This document shows positions 24,877 through 36,578 of a DNA stretch of 64,000 nucleotides, one piece after another. The stretch is from Cyathus striatus. Its lineage: Eukaryota > Basidiomycota > Agaricomycetes > Agaricales > Nidulariaceae. Below the pieces are notes generated by a model. It saw only the letters and a program-made list of their open reading frames with translations, ran no database searches and had not been told where the DNA came from. Numbering within the stretch: position 1 is the first letter of the stretch; each line of letters opens with the position of its first letter. A program made the translations under genes and the position numbers. The stretch lies in the NCBI GenBank assembly GCA_025738555.1, contig JAOVFP010000003.1, positions 1,798,001-1,862,000 of the forward strand, read 5' to 3'.

Positions 24877-25150
24877 GAGGTCATTGTGTTCCTCCACGGA
24901 ATTAGGTAGACTCTACCTGGACTTCACCTGGACCTCACCTGGACTTCACATGGACTCTACCTGAACTCTAGGAATATTTTTTCCTTGTGTAGAGTGCAGG
25001 TGAGTCCATCTGTAGTCCAGATAAAGTCCAGGTAAAGTCCAGGTAGAGTCCTGGACTTCAGGTAGACTACTGGAAATCACCTGGAAATCACTGATTTCAG
25101 CCACTGGACTTCAGGTAGAATACTGGACTTTACCTGTAGTTCACCTGATT
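24877..25150 (+). mobile_element. Fragment of a repeat-filled TIR element (M2), related to M1
   Basis: The left end GAGGTCATTGTGTTCCTCCA is followed by GGTAGACTCTACCTGG units like those of M1 (14,698-16,631), whose right end read inwards is GAGGTCATTACACTCCTCCA. The insertion interrupts the gene at 23,450-24,876. No right terminus or second target copy was found, so the piece is truncated. Confidence 0.6.
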
Positions 25151-25225
25151 TTTAGCTGTACTTCGTACCAGGCAATTAGATCATGTTTTCTTACTAATAG
25201 TATAGGAAAAAATTAATTTAGTAAA

Positions 25226-25316
25226 TGTTACCATTGAGAATCGAACCATCAACCTGAACAATAGCCAGTGCTTAGCATGTGCTAACCAATGTCCTTAACC
25301 ACTAAGCCACACTGGC
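25226..25316 (-). ncRNA. tRNA-derived sequence (class II-like) or SINE fragment
   Basis: Read on the minus strand, it has an A-box-like TGGCTTAGTGGTTAAGG and, about 50 nt on, a B-box-like GGTTCGATTC, the two internal promoter elements of RNA polymerase III. The spacing suits a tRNA with a long variable arm or an intron. The acceptor and T stems do not pair well, so a functional tRNA is unlikely. It may be a tRNA pseudogene or the head of a SINE. Confidence 0.4.
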
Positions 25317-25489
25317 ATTATTTTGAAGGTAACCCAACACCCTATAGCCACCATCTGACTATTGTCTCACGTGCTTGCACACTGCCACGGCTGCCAGCAC
25401 TGCATGCTTCGTCATCATCGCTTGCAACGATGATGCACATCCTCCTCATCCATCATCCACTCCTTCCCCTCACCCCCGCGTCTCATCTT

Positions 25490-26540
25490 GCAAGTGACGT
25501 GCGCCATTTCTCCTCCCCATACTCCCACTCCTCCCCTCCCTCCCTCTCCTCCCTCCTTCGTAGCAATGTCAAGCCGAGGACAAGCGCCCCCTCCAACACC
25601 CTCCACCCTTCATCTCGCCCTCCCCTGCATCTTCATCACCTGTCTCGCAAGTGACAAGGTGACGTGTTTTCTCCCCATGCCCCCTGCACTCACTCCCTTC
25701 TGCCCTCGTCTGCAAGTGACGAGGGCGATTGTTTCCTCCTGTCTCACAAGTGACGAGGAGACACATTTCGTCCCCCTCCTTCTCGCCTGCAAGTGACGAG
25801 GGCAATTGGTTCCTCCCTCCTCCATTCCCACGTCTTCTTCCCCCATCTCGCAAGTGACGAGGGGATGTGTTTCCTTCTCCCCTCCCTCGCCCTTGTCTGC
25901 AAGTGACGAGGGCGAGTGTTTCCTCCTGTCTCACAAATGGCAAGGAGACTCGGTTGCCCCCCTTCTCCCTCGCCCTTGTCTGCAAGTGACGAGGGCGAGT
26001 GTTTCCTCCCATCTCACAAATGGCGAGGAGACTTGGTTGCCCCCCTTCTCCCTGGCCCTCGTCTGCAAGTGATGAGGGCGAGTGTTTCCTCCAGTCTCCA
26101 TCCCCCACGTCTTCGTCTCCCATCTTGCAAGTGACGAGAGGACGTGTTTCCTCCCCTTTCCCTTTCCCTCTTGCCATCATCATCTCACCACCCACACCCA
26201 GTCCCGCTCCCACACCCACACACGTCCCCTCATCTTGCAAGTGATGAGGGGATGTGTTTCGGCACCATCACGCCTGTTGACACCACACCCCCATGCATCT
26301 CCTTGTCCTGCAAGTGAGGAGGGGATGTGTTTCAGCACTATCCATGCCTGCTGACACCACACCCACACGCATCCCCTCATCTCACAAGTGATGAGGGGAT
26401 ATGTTTCACTACCACCCACACCACCCACATCCAGACCCATATGCGTCTCCTCGTCTCACAAGTGACGAGGGGACGTGTTTCCCCACCCACATCCGCTGAC
26501 CACCCACATGCATCCCTCATCTTGCAAGTAAGAGGTTAGA
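25490..26540. repeat. GC-rich minisatellite with GCAAGTGACGAGGG core, left block
   Basis: Roughly a dozen units of about 50-85 bp share CTCGCAAGTGACGAGGG followed by GTGTTTCCTCC, with C-rich spacers of variable length. The array resumes at 27,600-28,025 after an LTR-like block. All six frames are partly open because of the low stop density, but no frame is conserved from unit to unit. Confidence 0.8.
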
Positions 26541-26542
26541 GA

Positions 26543-27607
26543 TGTTTACAACGGGGTGATAGTAGCTAGCTTATGTAATAATAACTACTTACTCCTAAAA
26601 CAACGTAACGGGGTGGCGAGTTTGGAGGGAATTTCGCAGAAGATCGGTATTAAGGATGCTTCCGGGCAAAAGGGAGTGGAAGGGGGATGTATAGGAAGGT
26701 TAAGGAATAACTAAGTAGTGATTAGATAACGTCTCTGGCTATGTACGAGGCAAACACGCGATTCTCTATGAGTTTGCGGTTTCTTCTTACTAGACTCAAA
26801 TCAAATTACTAGTCAATGATCTCGGAAAATACGCTTTTATTTCACTACACTACGTCAAAGTACTTTATAACGGAAGCTGCGCGGGGGATAGCTTGGGTCT
26901 ACATGGCAAAACTCGTCTACTTTATATACTACTGGAAATATGGTGGCTGATGGTACTGTATAGGTGCTAGATAGGTACATTCGGGGTACTAGGGATCATA
27001 AACTACGTCACTGACAAGGGAAAGCCGTACGCTCACGGAGCGTGCTGGACAGGGGGTCGCGCGTCTGTCATAGGAAGTTGCGCGACGGGGAATATGGCGC
27101 CGCGCGCGTTCCTTCGGTCGGGACGGGATTGGCTACACGCGGATGTGCTAAGAATAGCGCAAAGATCTATCAGGGCTCAGGGCTTATTACTTTAATTAAA
27201 CACGCATCGCTTCGCCGGTTACTCCGAAAGAAGTCGATCGGTTGGCTCGGGGTTCCGGGGTTTGCCGAGGCGTCTAGTGAGGCGCTTCGTCGTCGCTTGC
27301 TTCTCTTGGGCAGTGATCGTGTTCCATCACGTGACCTTCGTGCGTTGTTTAGACGCGTTCTGGCTGTTATCCATTTAGTCGCTGAGTTTAGCGCCGCTGC
27401 TTTATCTGTCTCTTCTGCACGTAGTACTACCTTAGGCTTGGTCATATTCACACCCTTGGTAAGTGTACTTCTTAGTACTTTTAACTGGCAGCTCGGGTCT
27501 CACTCCAATTCTGTAACTAACCCATGTTTGTTACCGTTTGGTGAGTACTAATTACATGTATAGAAAAAGCTAAAATCCACGACTATAGGTAGTGTACGCC
27601 CGTCAGG
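26543..27607 (-). mobile_element. LTR-like block inside the minisatellite
   Basis: On the minus strand it begins TGACGGGCGTACACTACC and ends TTGTAAACA, so it has TG...CA ends. It contains TATATAAAGTAGACG (promoter-like) near 26,930 and AATAAAAGCG (polyadenylation-like) near 26,840, in the right order for a U3-R-U5 layout. Its first 430 bp on that strand match 21,892-22,330. The minisatellite on both sides indicates an insertion. I could not find a 5-bp duplication, so the ends may be off by some bases. Confidence 0.5.
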
Positions 27608-28025
27608 CGTCTCACAAGTGACAAGGGGATGTGTTTCGCCTCTGCCCATACTGCCCACAGCCACACCTGCCGACAGCCACACCCATACGTGTCTCCTCGT
27701 CTCACAAGTGACAAGGGGACATGTTTCCCTACCCACACCCGCTGACCACCCACACATGTCCCTCGTCTCGCAAGTGACAAGGGGACGTGTTTCGCCTCTG
27801 CCCACACTGCCCACAGCCACACTCGCTGACACCCACACCAACACGTGTCCCCTTGTTTTGCAAGTGACGAGGGGACGTGTTTCATCAATGCCCACACCAC
27901 CGACACCCACACCTGCCAACACCCACACCTGCCGACACCCACACCCACACGTGTCCCTTCGTCTCGCAAGTGACGAGGGACATGTTTCATTACCCATACC
28001 CACACGCGTCCCCGTGTTTGTAAGT
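27600..28025. repeat. GC-rich minisatellite, right block
   Basis: Continuation of the array at 25,490-26,540, with units CTCGCAAGTGACGAGGGGAC and CACACCCACAC-type spacers. Confidence 0.75.
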
Positions 28026-28330
28026 ATGGGTAGTCAATGAGGCGTTCTTGATTTAGAATGCCTCATCAACTACTCATACTTACAATTGCTTGCATGGGAA
28101 CGTGATGAGGTGTTCACTTACAATTGCTTGCATGGGAAATCAATAAGGCATTCCCAAATCGGAATGCCTCATCGATTTCCCATGCAAGCAATTGTATGTA
28201 TGAGTAGTTGATGAGGCGTTCTAAATCAAGAATGCCTCATTGACTACTCATACTTGCGATTGCTTGCATGAGAATGTGATGAGGTGTTCCAATTTGGAAT
28301 ACCTCATTGATTTCTCATCTAAAATTAGAT
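28020..28330. repeat. Cluster of hairpins with AATGAGGCATTC-type stems
   Basis: Several inverted copies of TAGTCAATGAGGCGTTCT and of AATTGCTTGCATGGGAA pair with one another. The stems GAGGCGTTC...GAATGCCTC are repeated four times in alternating orientation. It may be the remains of one or two foldback elements. Confidence 0.55.
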
Positions 28331-28554
28331 ATTATATTAGATCTCTGTACAGATGTATCTGCATATAGTTAAATGTGTTCGTATATAGTTAAATGTGTCT
28401 GTATATAGTTAAATAAAAGTTTATTAATAGATGTACACATGGATTCGGTGAGGCTGAAGAAGCAATTATAGATATGATGTGATCCACTAGTACTGACAAC
28501 TATTGTCATACTTCATACTGCAACTGCAGTAAAAATGCTTGATGATGTACAGTT

Positions 28555-29330
28555 GCAAAAATGTGAAGCCACTTCAATTGCACTGCTGTTGCTGCTTCAT
28601 ATATAACTTCACCCAGTTCCAATTGTCACTTCATACTTCCTTCACTTCATTGCAGTTATTACTTCACTATTTGACTTCAGCTTCACACTTGTTGCAGTTA
28701 TTACTTCACCATACTACTTCCAGTTCACATACTTCCAGTCCACACTTCATACTTACTTCACTTCATTGTAGCTGTTACTTCATTGTTTGACTTCAGCTTC
28801 ACACTTGTTCCAGTTATTACTTTATTATAGTACTTCCACTTCATGTACTTTCAGTCTGCACTTCATACTTCCTTCACTACTTCACTATTTGACTTCAGCT
28901 TCACACTTGTTGCAGTCATTACTTCACCATAGTACTTCCACTTCACATACTTCTGGTCTGTACTTCATACTTACTTCACTTCATTGCAGCTATTACTTCA
29001 CTACTTGACTTCAGCTTCACACTTGTTGCAGTTATTACTTTATCATGGTACTTCCACTTCACATACTTCCAGTCTGTATTTCATACTTACTTCACTTCAT
29101 TGTAGCTGTTACTTCATTGTTTGACTTCAGCTTCACACTTGTTGCAGTCATTACTTCACCATAGTACTTCCACTTCATGTACTTCCGGTCCACACTTCAT
29201 ACTTACTTCACTGCATTGTAGCTGTTACTTCATTGTTTGACTTCAGCTTCACACTTGATGCAGTTAGTACTTTACCACAGTACTTTCACTTCATTTACTG
29301 CTTCACACACAGTGTAGTGTACATTCTTCA
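28555..29330. repeat. 116-bp tandem repeat, about six copies
   Basis: The landmark GACTTCAGCTTCACACTTG recurs at 28,673, 28,789, 28,891, 29,007, 29,123 and 29,239, that is every 116 bp (one interval is 102). The strand is pyrimidine-rich (TACTTCACTTCA). No conserved ORF. Confidence 0.85.
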
Positions 29331-29413
29331 ATATTACATTTCACATCATACAGTTATTGTTTCATTATGGTTATTCATCTCCACCTATTTCTAATATTTA
29401 CATAGCTACTTTT

Positions 29414-30897
29414 GAGCTCTTTACACTTAGCCATGTGTTCTGTACGGATCCGCACAGAATCCATGCGGAATCTGCACTGATTTTTTTCATTTTGGCAGAG
29501 GTTTTTTTGGGTCTGTACAGATTCTGCACAGATTCCGAAAATTCTGTATGGATTCCACAGAATTCCTTGGAATTCTGCATTACAGACCTGAAAATTCTGT
29601 ACAGAATCTGTACAGAATTTTATTATACTTATTTCCTGGCATGTGACACTCTGCATTAAGCATGACACTAGGTGTTGAGTGTGACACTATACATTAAATG
29701 TGACACTATAAGCGTGATACTAGGTGTTGAGTGTGACACTATACATTAAATGTGACACTATGCATTAAGCGTGACACTATGCATTAAGCGTGACACTAGG
29801 TGTTGAGTGTGACTAAGCGTGACACTAAGTGTTGAGTGTGACACTAAACATTAAATGTGACACTATGCATTAAGCGTGACACTATGCATTAAGCGTGACA
29901 CTAGGTGTTGAGTGTGACTAAGCGTGACACTAAGTGTTGAGTGTGACACTAAACATTGATTGTGATACTAAGCATTAAGTGTGACACTTAGCGTTGAGTG
30001 TGACACTAAGCGTTGAGTGTGACACTAAGCGTTGAGTGTGACACTGAGCATTGAGTGTCACACTAAATGTTGAGTGTCACACTATACATTAAACATGACA
30101 CTATGCATTAAGTGTGACACTAAGCATTGAGTGTGACACTAAGTGTTGAGTGTGACACTGAGCATTGAGTGTGACACTATACATTAAACATGACACTATG
30201 CATTAAGTGTGACACTAAGTGTTGAGTGTGACACTATGCATTAAGCGTGACACTATGCATTAAGTGTGACACTATGCATTAAGTGTGACACTATACATTA
30301 AACATAACACTATACGTTAAGCATGACACTAAGTATTGAGTGTGACACTCTGTACTAAGCGTGACACTAAGTGTTGAGTGTGACACTATACATTAAGCAT
30401 AACACTATGCATTAAGTGTGATACTATGCATTGAGAATGATACTGTATATTGAGTGTATCATGGATTTTGTATAGTGTGACACTTTTCACCTAGGGTTAC
30501 ACTTGACTATGAGATGTAGCAAAGTGACCACACCAGGGTTTGAACCTGGGACCTATCTGATAGTTTCAGAGTGCTCTAACCAACTGAGCTATATGGTCTT
30601 GTTCAAGTGAAAGTTGGGTTGTATTATATATACCCAAGGACCAAGTGTGTTATTCCTGCCAAGAGCCTCTGTGTATTACTGGGTAGGCATGTATGGAATA
30701 CTCAGGGACTCTACCTGTCACATGACTAATACATCATCATGCAACATTGACATGTGTGACCTCTAATAATAATAATAGCTACTATATAAATTCTGTATGG
30801 TATCTATACAGGTCTGTATGGGTCTGTACGGATCCACACGGAATCCGCACAGATCCGTACAGATCTGTACAGACCTCTTGGGGGAGTGTAAATTACT
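29414..30897. mobile_element. Repeat-filled TIR element M3 (TTTACACT ends, 9-bp duplication)
   Basis: Ends: GAGCTCTTTACACTTAGCC on the left and, read inwards from the right, AGTAATTTACACTCCCCC. GCTACTTTT occurs on both sides (29,405-29,413; 30,898-30,906) as a perfect 9-bp target duplication, typical of Mutator-like elements. Inside lie 20-bp-scale repeats of CTGTACGGATCCG type near both ends, a long array of about 19-bp units (GTGACACTAAGCGTTGAGT, 29,650-30,440) and a tRNA-like sequence (30,525-30,598). There is no transposase gene. A shorter relative sits at 53,633-54,860 in the opposite orientation. Confidence 0.82.
30525..30598 (-). tRNA. tRNA-like sequence with defects, probably a pseudo-tRNA carried by M3
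   Basis: On the minus strand the sequence has a 7-bp acceptor stem (GACCATA with TGTGGTC), a D arm GCTCAGTTGGTTAGAGC and a T arm CCAGGTTCAAACCTGG. These are strong tRNA features. The anticodon arm (CTCTG, AAACTAT, CAGAT) lacks the invariant U33 and has a terminal mismatch. The T loop has six bases instead of seven. The loop would place ACT at the anticodon, which would mean serine, but the long variable arm of serine tRNAs is absent. It is therefore probably not functional in translation. The related element at 53.6 kb lacks it. Confidence 0.55.
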
Positions 30898-30967
30898 GCT
30901 ACTTTTAAAAATCATGTGTGTAGTTATTGCTTCCTATCTACTACAAATTACTCTATAGTGGCTTGTA

Positions 30968-33900
30968 CTATGTTTCATCATGATCACTGTATTCCATATC
31001 TAAATTGTGAAAGTCTGAGATGATGTCATCTCCATCTTTCTCTATCTCTATGTCATCTTCACCTCCTTGGTATTCTTTTGCCCAGGTTGGTATTGTTCCA
31101 TTCTTCTTCAATAGAGGTAGCCATATATGTGCACAGCTTGTTGCTAGATCATTAGCTAGTTCTGACTGTTTGTATGCATATGCTACCAAACCTTGCTGTA
31201 TAGTAGCATTTTTAACTGATCTTTCATTTGCTTTCATCATCCACCATTCAGATTTCCATTCACAGAATTTCACTACTCTTCGCATTTCTTCCATGAGTAT
31301 TTGTAGTTCCTCATTCCAAAGGTCTTGTCTTGCTTTAACTTTAGCCCACTCAGACCTTAAAGCTTCATGTGAATCTTCATCTTCTTCAATACCAATATTT
31401 TGATTACTGCATGGTATAAGCCATATCTGAGATGGAATATAATGACCTTTTGATGTAAGTGCTGCATCATCATTATCATGTCCAGGTCCAGAGATATCTT
31501 CTTTTCTCAAAGGCTGTAGATTTGTACTCCACTCTCCATCTGGATCCAGGCTTTGCAGAGCTGAATATGCAATATGATACCATTCTGCAGCACTCTCTGT
31601 TTTGGCATTAAATTGGTTGTGTAATGAGATCATGCATGTATTAGCTTTGTTTCCAGTTCCAGATATGTTGATTTTTTTGAAGTGCCATAAGCCTTGGATT
31701 ATTTGTCGATGCCATCGTATTTCAGCCAAAGAGTCTTCTGCCTGGGCTATATGAAGCCGCTTTTCTTTTGTCATTATCTCTTGAATTGATCTCTCCTGGC
31801 GTAAATGCAGTGGTAAGGACAAAGGAAGATATAATGTAGCCATCTCAGCTTCACAATCCTCAGGTTGAAGTAATGTGCCAAGTTGGGAAGCAACCACTGA
31901 CATATGAATAATCTGTACTTCTCTCCAACTATCAATGTGCTGAAAGAGTGAAATACATTTGTCTTCCAAATTTGCTAGTTGTTGGCTCGTCTTCTTTACA
32001 TCATGTTGTAACTGATGTCTATTATAGTCAAATCAGATGAATATAAATATATCTTACAATTGACATACTGTTGAATTTCAATATCAAATCCTGTTGTCAA
32101 GAAAGTAACAACTGAAGATCTATGAGAAGAATCTTGATAGCTTTTGTCAAGTGCATCTTCTCTCATCAGTTCCAGTCGAACATCCTGAAGTGTTGCATCT
32201 GTAATTATATATTCAAACTCAAATATCTGCTAGTAGAAAATGAACACTAACGAGTATGCTGTAGATCATATGGATTAGGCTTCTGTTTGTCTTTCTCCCA
32301 TTTCAGAATACTATTTTTCCAGTTCATAATAACTGATTCTGGAAATGTAGCTGTGAATTTTTCACAGATCTCCTGATGTATAGCAGACATAGAGTAGGCT
32401 TTTTTATATTTTTTAATGAAGAGTGCACCTATAATTAACTTTAAGAATATATAATTAATCAATATTCAATATTAACACTCATGAAAGCCAATAATTTTAT
32501 GGAAGTTCCAGGAACCCCAATGGTCATCAAGTGCTTCATGTCTATTTGCACCTCCCATTTCATGCAAACTTGCTGCCAATGGGTTGGTATTCACCCAACT
32601 TGTTTCAACTTCTTCTCCACATGTTCGGCCAGCACCAGGCATATGCATTAAGCTAAAGTTGCTTCTGCAAGCACCACCATGAGCATTAATATGCCAGCTA
32701 GGAACACCAACATCAATTGTTGTATCATGAGATATGAATAAATTAGTGGGCATATTGTCTATATGCTTGCGAAGATTTTTAGACCACTGGCACCCTATAT
32801 CATATGTGATTACAATTCTTGGCAATTGTAATTTCTTGAGTGCAGATAGAACTATAAAATCCATATTGTGATATCTATAACACATGCAATTAAAATTAGA
32901 ACTTGTAGAGATATTCACTACTACATACTTTTCTCCTTTTTGCAAATCACCAACACCATTTGCATGTACTAGAGAGTGGCGAGCACATAGTGCCAGACTA
33001 GCACCACTGACAGTATAGCCTGGGGTTGAACAAATTCCTGGTCGAACTATAGCATCATGCTGTGATTCACATGAATTAATCTACAAGATATAATGTAAAT
33101 TTTCATTCAGAGACAACATAAATGATGATTTAACATACTTCAGGTTGGTCAACATAGTTTGAAAGATGTTGTTGATATTCTTCCTCATTGACAAATGTGC
33201 CCCAACCTGGAGAAAGCTCCACATCTTTAATTCCACGATTCTTCATTTTAAGTTTGAAGTTTGCATCAACAGCAATATATAGTATATAAAGAAACCTGTT
33301 TGACTATTTAATTAGCATGGTGTTTCATATTTTTATAATACACACTTACATGAATGCTTCTTTTAATTGCCAGTCTGCTGGAAGGTTACGATCAGGTTGA
33401 GGACACGCAGGACATTCAACAGCAAGCTCTCCAGTAGTAGTAGCATCAGGCCCAGCTGGATCATGACCACGTCCTGCACGCTTTAAAGCATGCAGGTTGT
33501 GCCAAATATGGAAAACATGTTGAAATTCATTATAGTGATTCTGTAAACTGTGTCAGAAATTATATATTGGTAGAGTGTGAATACTTTACAAAGTTTGGAG
33601 CCAATTGAAATTCATCTGATTGTTGTCGAAAGACATGGTAGAAATCATAAGCTGTTATCTTGCTCTGTAGTGACAGTTTGTGAAAATAGTCAAGACAATC
33701 AAATGTAAATGCAGTTTGAGGTCATGAAATTGTTGTTGGAAACCACTTTGCCCACATGAGTTGAATGTGCTTCTGATTGGCTGTTATGCAGCCACAAAAA
33801 TTGACAGAGACAGGATGAATCCCATTAATATCAAAAACTAAAAAGTTTGTTGATGCCAGAACAGGGAATGGACATGTTCCTTGGTGATTTCCAAGTTGAA

Positions 33901-34674
33901 TCTGAAGTCCTAGTACTTGAAGTAATATTTGATCAAAGTGTGTACCTGTCCAGGTCTGCAAAATATTTTAATGAAACACACAGACATGGGTATTCCATAA
34001 TGAAAGATATACCTCAATACGATGTAATGGTAAATATTTATGACCATTTAAGATGCACTTGCAGCATTGAAGTCCTTTTGAGCAGGAACAGTCAAGACAT
34101 CGGAATAATCCATCATATGCATTGCAAGAACAGCATATATCATTGATGAAATCACCTCGTCCATCATGACGAAGTAGCTCATCAAGATATTCACTCCTGT
34201 ATGGCAAGAAATCATGGAGTTTTGCCTGAAAAACCAGGTAAGTTATATGTTGCTAGATCGTAAAAGTGGTCATATAAAACTTACTGCTATTGTATTCCAT
34301 GCTTTACATTGAGCATTATTATAAATGCTGTGATCGACAGTGCCATCAATCATATTCAGCATGGGGATTGTCATGTCGGCAATCACAGGATCATCCACAA
34401 TAGAACTTGAATCTGTGATTTCTTCTACTGCCTTGTTGACAGATTGTTTAAATCCAATTCGATCATCCTTATGTTTCAATGTTGTTGATACTGAGAAACG
34501 TGTTGAAGAAGATGCAGGTTCAACGTCAGATGTGGGAGCTGAAGTAGAAGAGGATGGTGGTAACCCTATTCTAGAGAAGGATACAACAGACCGCTTTTTC
34601 TGTGGTCCACCATGAGCTTTCATTTGCTTTCGTTTTGATGACATGATGATGTGAAGAAGAGCTGTGATTATCAT
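30968..34674 (-). pseudogene. KDZ-family transposase with CxC2 domain, one in-frame stop
   Basis: Minus-strand multi-exon gene. ATG at 34,674 or, more plausibly, 34,644 (MSSKRKQMKAHGG). Order of parts: basic low-complexity N-terminus; CxC2 cysteine cluster at about 34,170-34,050 (ICCSCNAYDGLFRCLDC, LQCCKCILNGH, LPLHRIE); LGLQIQLGNHQGTCP and DINGIHPVSVNFCGC; then a TGA at 33,724-33,722 followed in frame by PQTAFTFDCLDYFHKLSLQ. The catalytic RNase H-like core follows: AVDANFKLK (first Asp, about 33,265), VITYDIGCQWSKNL (second Asp, about 32,795) and GAGRTCGEEVETSW (Glu, about 32,615), with ASLHEMGGANRHEALDDHWG after it. A long C-terminal region ends in an acidic tail (MEYSDHDET). KDZ transposases are cut-and-paste enzymes expanded in basidiomycetes. 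The single TGA stands where relatives usually have arginine (CGA to TGA). All three catalytic residues are present. Confidence 0.88.
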
Positions 34675-34946
34675 GTATCATTAAGTCTGATAATCATATG
34701 TCACAAGAAATTTACATCCAGTAAGAAGAGCGAATAAGATCAATGCCATCATTCATGTGTCACCACATCAACAATCAACAAGTCAGGAGGGTGGCTTCCT
34801 ACCGCACAGCCGCATGTTGTTACATGTGACGATTATAGACAAGGCAGCCCAGGACTGCATAAAATTGACATGGAAGACTTTGAGAGCTCAGCACATACAA
34901 ACAACAATGGGTATAATTCCATTGACAACAGAAGTAAGAAATTATC

Positions 34947-35012
34947 AGTAATTTACGCTCCCTCACAGTTCCATACAGAATTTTCAGGTCTGTATGGATT
35001 CTATGTAGACTT
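34947..35012 (+). mobile_element. Solitary end of an M3-type element
   Basis: AGTAATTTACGCTCCCTCAC followed by GGTCTGTATGG-type repeats matches the right end of M3 read inwards. Nothing further inside is recognisable. Confidence 0.5.
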
Positions 35013-35677
35013 CATGATTTAATACCTCCCTATCACAACCCCTAACACCTCTCAGTCTGATACCAGCATCACTCATGTACAATCTCACAAATTAAGCTCA
35101 TAAATATATATATATATTACTACATTACTGATATACAATTTTTGACTATACTGATTTAATTACAACAAACTACTATATAATATAATAAAGTACCTATATG
35201 AATAGAAAGAAATGGTGACAGTGGCAAATGACACAGGAAGGCAGTGAGACACCCCAATACCAACATCGCTGTTGGTAATGGAGGAGGCAGTGGAGCCATG
35301 GAGGCCTTCCTCGTCACGAAGGAGAAGTGGTGGTGGCTGTTGTGGAAGAAACATCCTAGTGGAGGTGGGCGAAGGAGGGTGGGAGCAAAATGGGGGTGGC
35401 CATTATGGTCAATACGACACAGTTGGTTAAGGAGGGAGGAGGGCCTGGGTGTTGTGTTGTCTATGCCGTTCTTGCCAGCGGCGGCGTTGACCTCGAGTGC
35501 AGGAGGAGAGGGCTGTGTGACGTGGCACTAATACTGTTCTTGTCAGTGGTGTCGTTGTCTTGACGCAGGGAGAGGGGTGAAGGCAGGTGGATGATATGCC
35601 CTTGCTGTTCTCTCTGATGGGAAGGGAGAAGGGATAGGACCTGCGGCCCAACAACATGTTCGCCCTCCGCACCACCG
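35013..35677. other. No intact gene; GC-rich stretch
   Basis: 35,030-35,220 is AT-rich and ordinary. 35,250-35,677 is G-rich on the plus strand and may contain decayed C-terminal coding sequence of the pseudogene next to it. I cannot assign it. Confidence 0.3.
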
Positions 35678-35689
35678 GCTATTCAAACC

Positions 35690-36287
35690 ACCAGCACCAA
35701 ATCTCGATCATTGATGTGAGGTAACCGAGGGGTGTTTGGTTGGTCACCAGTGAGGGATGCAAGGTTGATGTTGGAGAGAAGGGGGTGGGTGCAGTCATAC
35801 TGAGCATCCATGTTCCAGGAGTGAAGACCATGCACCGCCATAGCCTAGGCGTAGGGTGCATCATAGTCAAAAATAGTGGGCTGATCGAAAAAGAAAGCAT
35901 ACCGAATATCCTGAAGCCACGGCCTCGACCCAAACCCCTTATCCTTCTCCCTAAACCACAGCACGAGCGGCTTGAGCTGTCCAATGAGCACATTGTGTTC
36001 ATAAAATGAAAAGGTAGTCTTGTAATGCCTTGGGGGTGGATATTCGGGTGTTTGGGGCCTGAAGATGGGGGGAGCAGTGGGGGCAGTAAGTGGTAAGAGG
36101 GGAGCTCGTAACCAAGACACATTGGGATGTGGATGGAATGCGAGTCACATGATATTTGACAATGACTTCCCAATATTTGGTCAAGCCGTGCCGCATCTCC
36201 AAGTCCACACAAATTAATGGGGACGCAGAAAACCCGAGTGTGCTGTTTGCATGACGCATCATATGACCGGTCACTGCTGTAAAACAA
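35690..36287 (-). pseudogene. Frameshifted member of an uncharacterised basidiomycete protein family
   Basis: Minus strand. One frame reads SPLICVDLEMRHGLTKYWEV and PNTRISTPKALQDYLFIL to about 36,000. After a shift the reading continues FYEHNVLIGQLKPLVLWFRE, FGSRPWLQDIRYAFFFDQP, TIFDYDAPYA, a TAG at 35,847-35,845, then AMAVHGLHSWNMDAQ, HPLLSNINLASLTGDQPN and DINDRD-like sequence. The composition and the fact that adjacent pieces join only through a frameshift show a decayed gene. I recall similar proteins in basidiomycetes without an assigned function. No promoter or intact start was identified. Confidence 0.5.
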
Positions 36288-36394
36288 TATAAATGAAGAT
36301 ATAATACGTTAGAGTAATTATATGTATTTGATCAGATGTATGAGTGGGATCTAATGAAATAGAATGAATTATAAGTATTATACTGTGTTAGTAC

Positions 36395-36578
36395 TAGGGC
36401 TGTCAACTATACGGTACATACTGGGTTATGGCTGCACTGTCAAAACCGTCTACGGTACAGATCTCAACCAACCGACGCTCTGTGCTGACAGCCTCAGGAT
36501 TTTAATGAGCGCTGTGTTGAAGGCACAAGGACATGTGACTACCGTAGCCATTCCGTACGGTCACGGTTGGCAGCCTCG
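36395..36578. mobile_element. Small hAT-like MITE
   Basis: The left end TAGGGCTGTCAAC is followed by ACGGTAC. The right end read inwards is CGAGGCTGCCAACCG, with CGTACGG sub-repeats near both ends. The flanks contain TTAGTAC and TTAGTAT, possibly diverged copies of an 8-bp duplication. 36,580-37,049 shows nothing else. Confidence 0.4.

Noticed and set aside
25226..25316. Functional class II tRNA gene
   Set aside because: A and B boxes are present but acceptor and T stems do not pair well, so only a tRNA-derived sequence is reported.
25289..28040. Pro/Ser-rich and Gly/Glu-rich frames on both strands of the GC-rich minisatellite
   Set aside because: Low stop density from composition. No frame is conserved between units.
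29650..30440. Regularly spaced short repeats, CRISPR-like at first sight
   Set aside because: Units are contiguous without unique spacers, no cas genes exist, and the DNA is from a eukaryote.
35740..36009. Plus-strand frame opposite the pseudogene at 35.7-36.3 kb
   Set aside because: It is the antisense shadow of the better supported minus-strand family.
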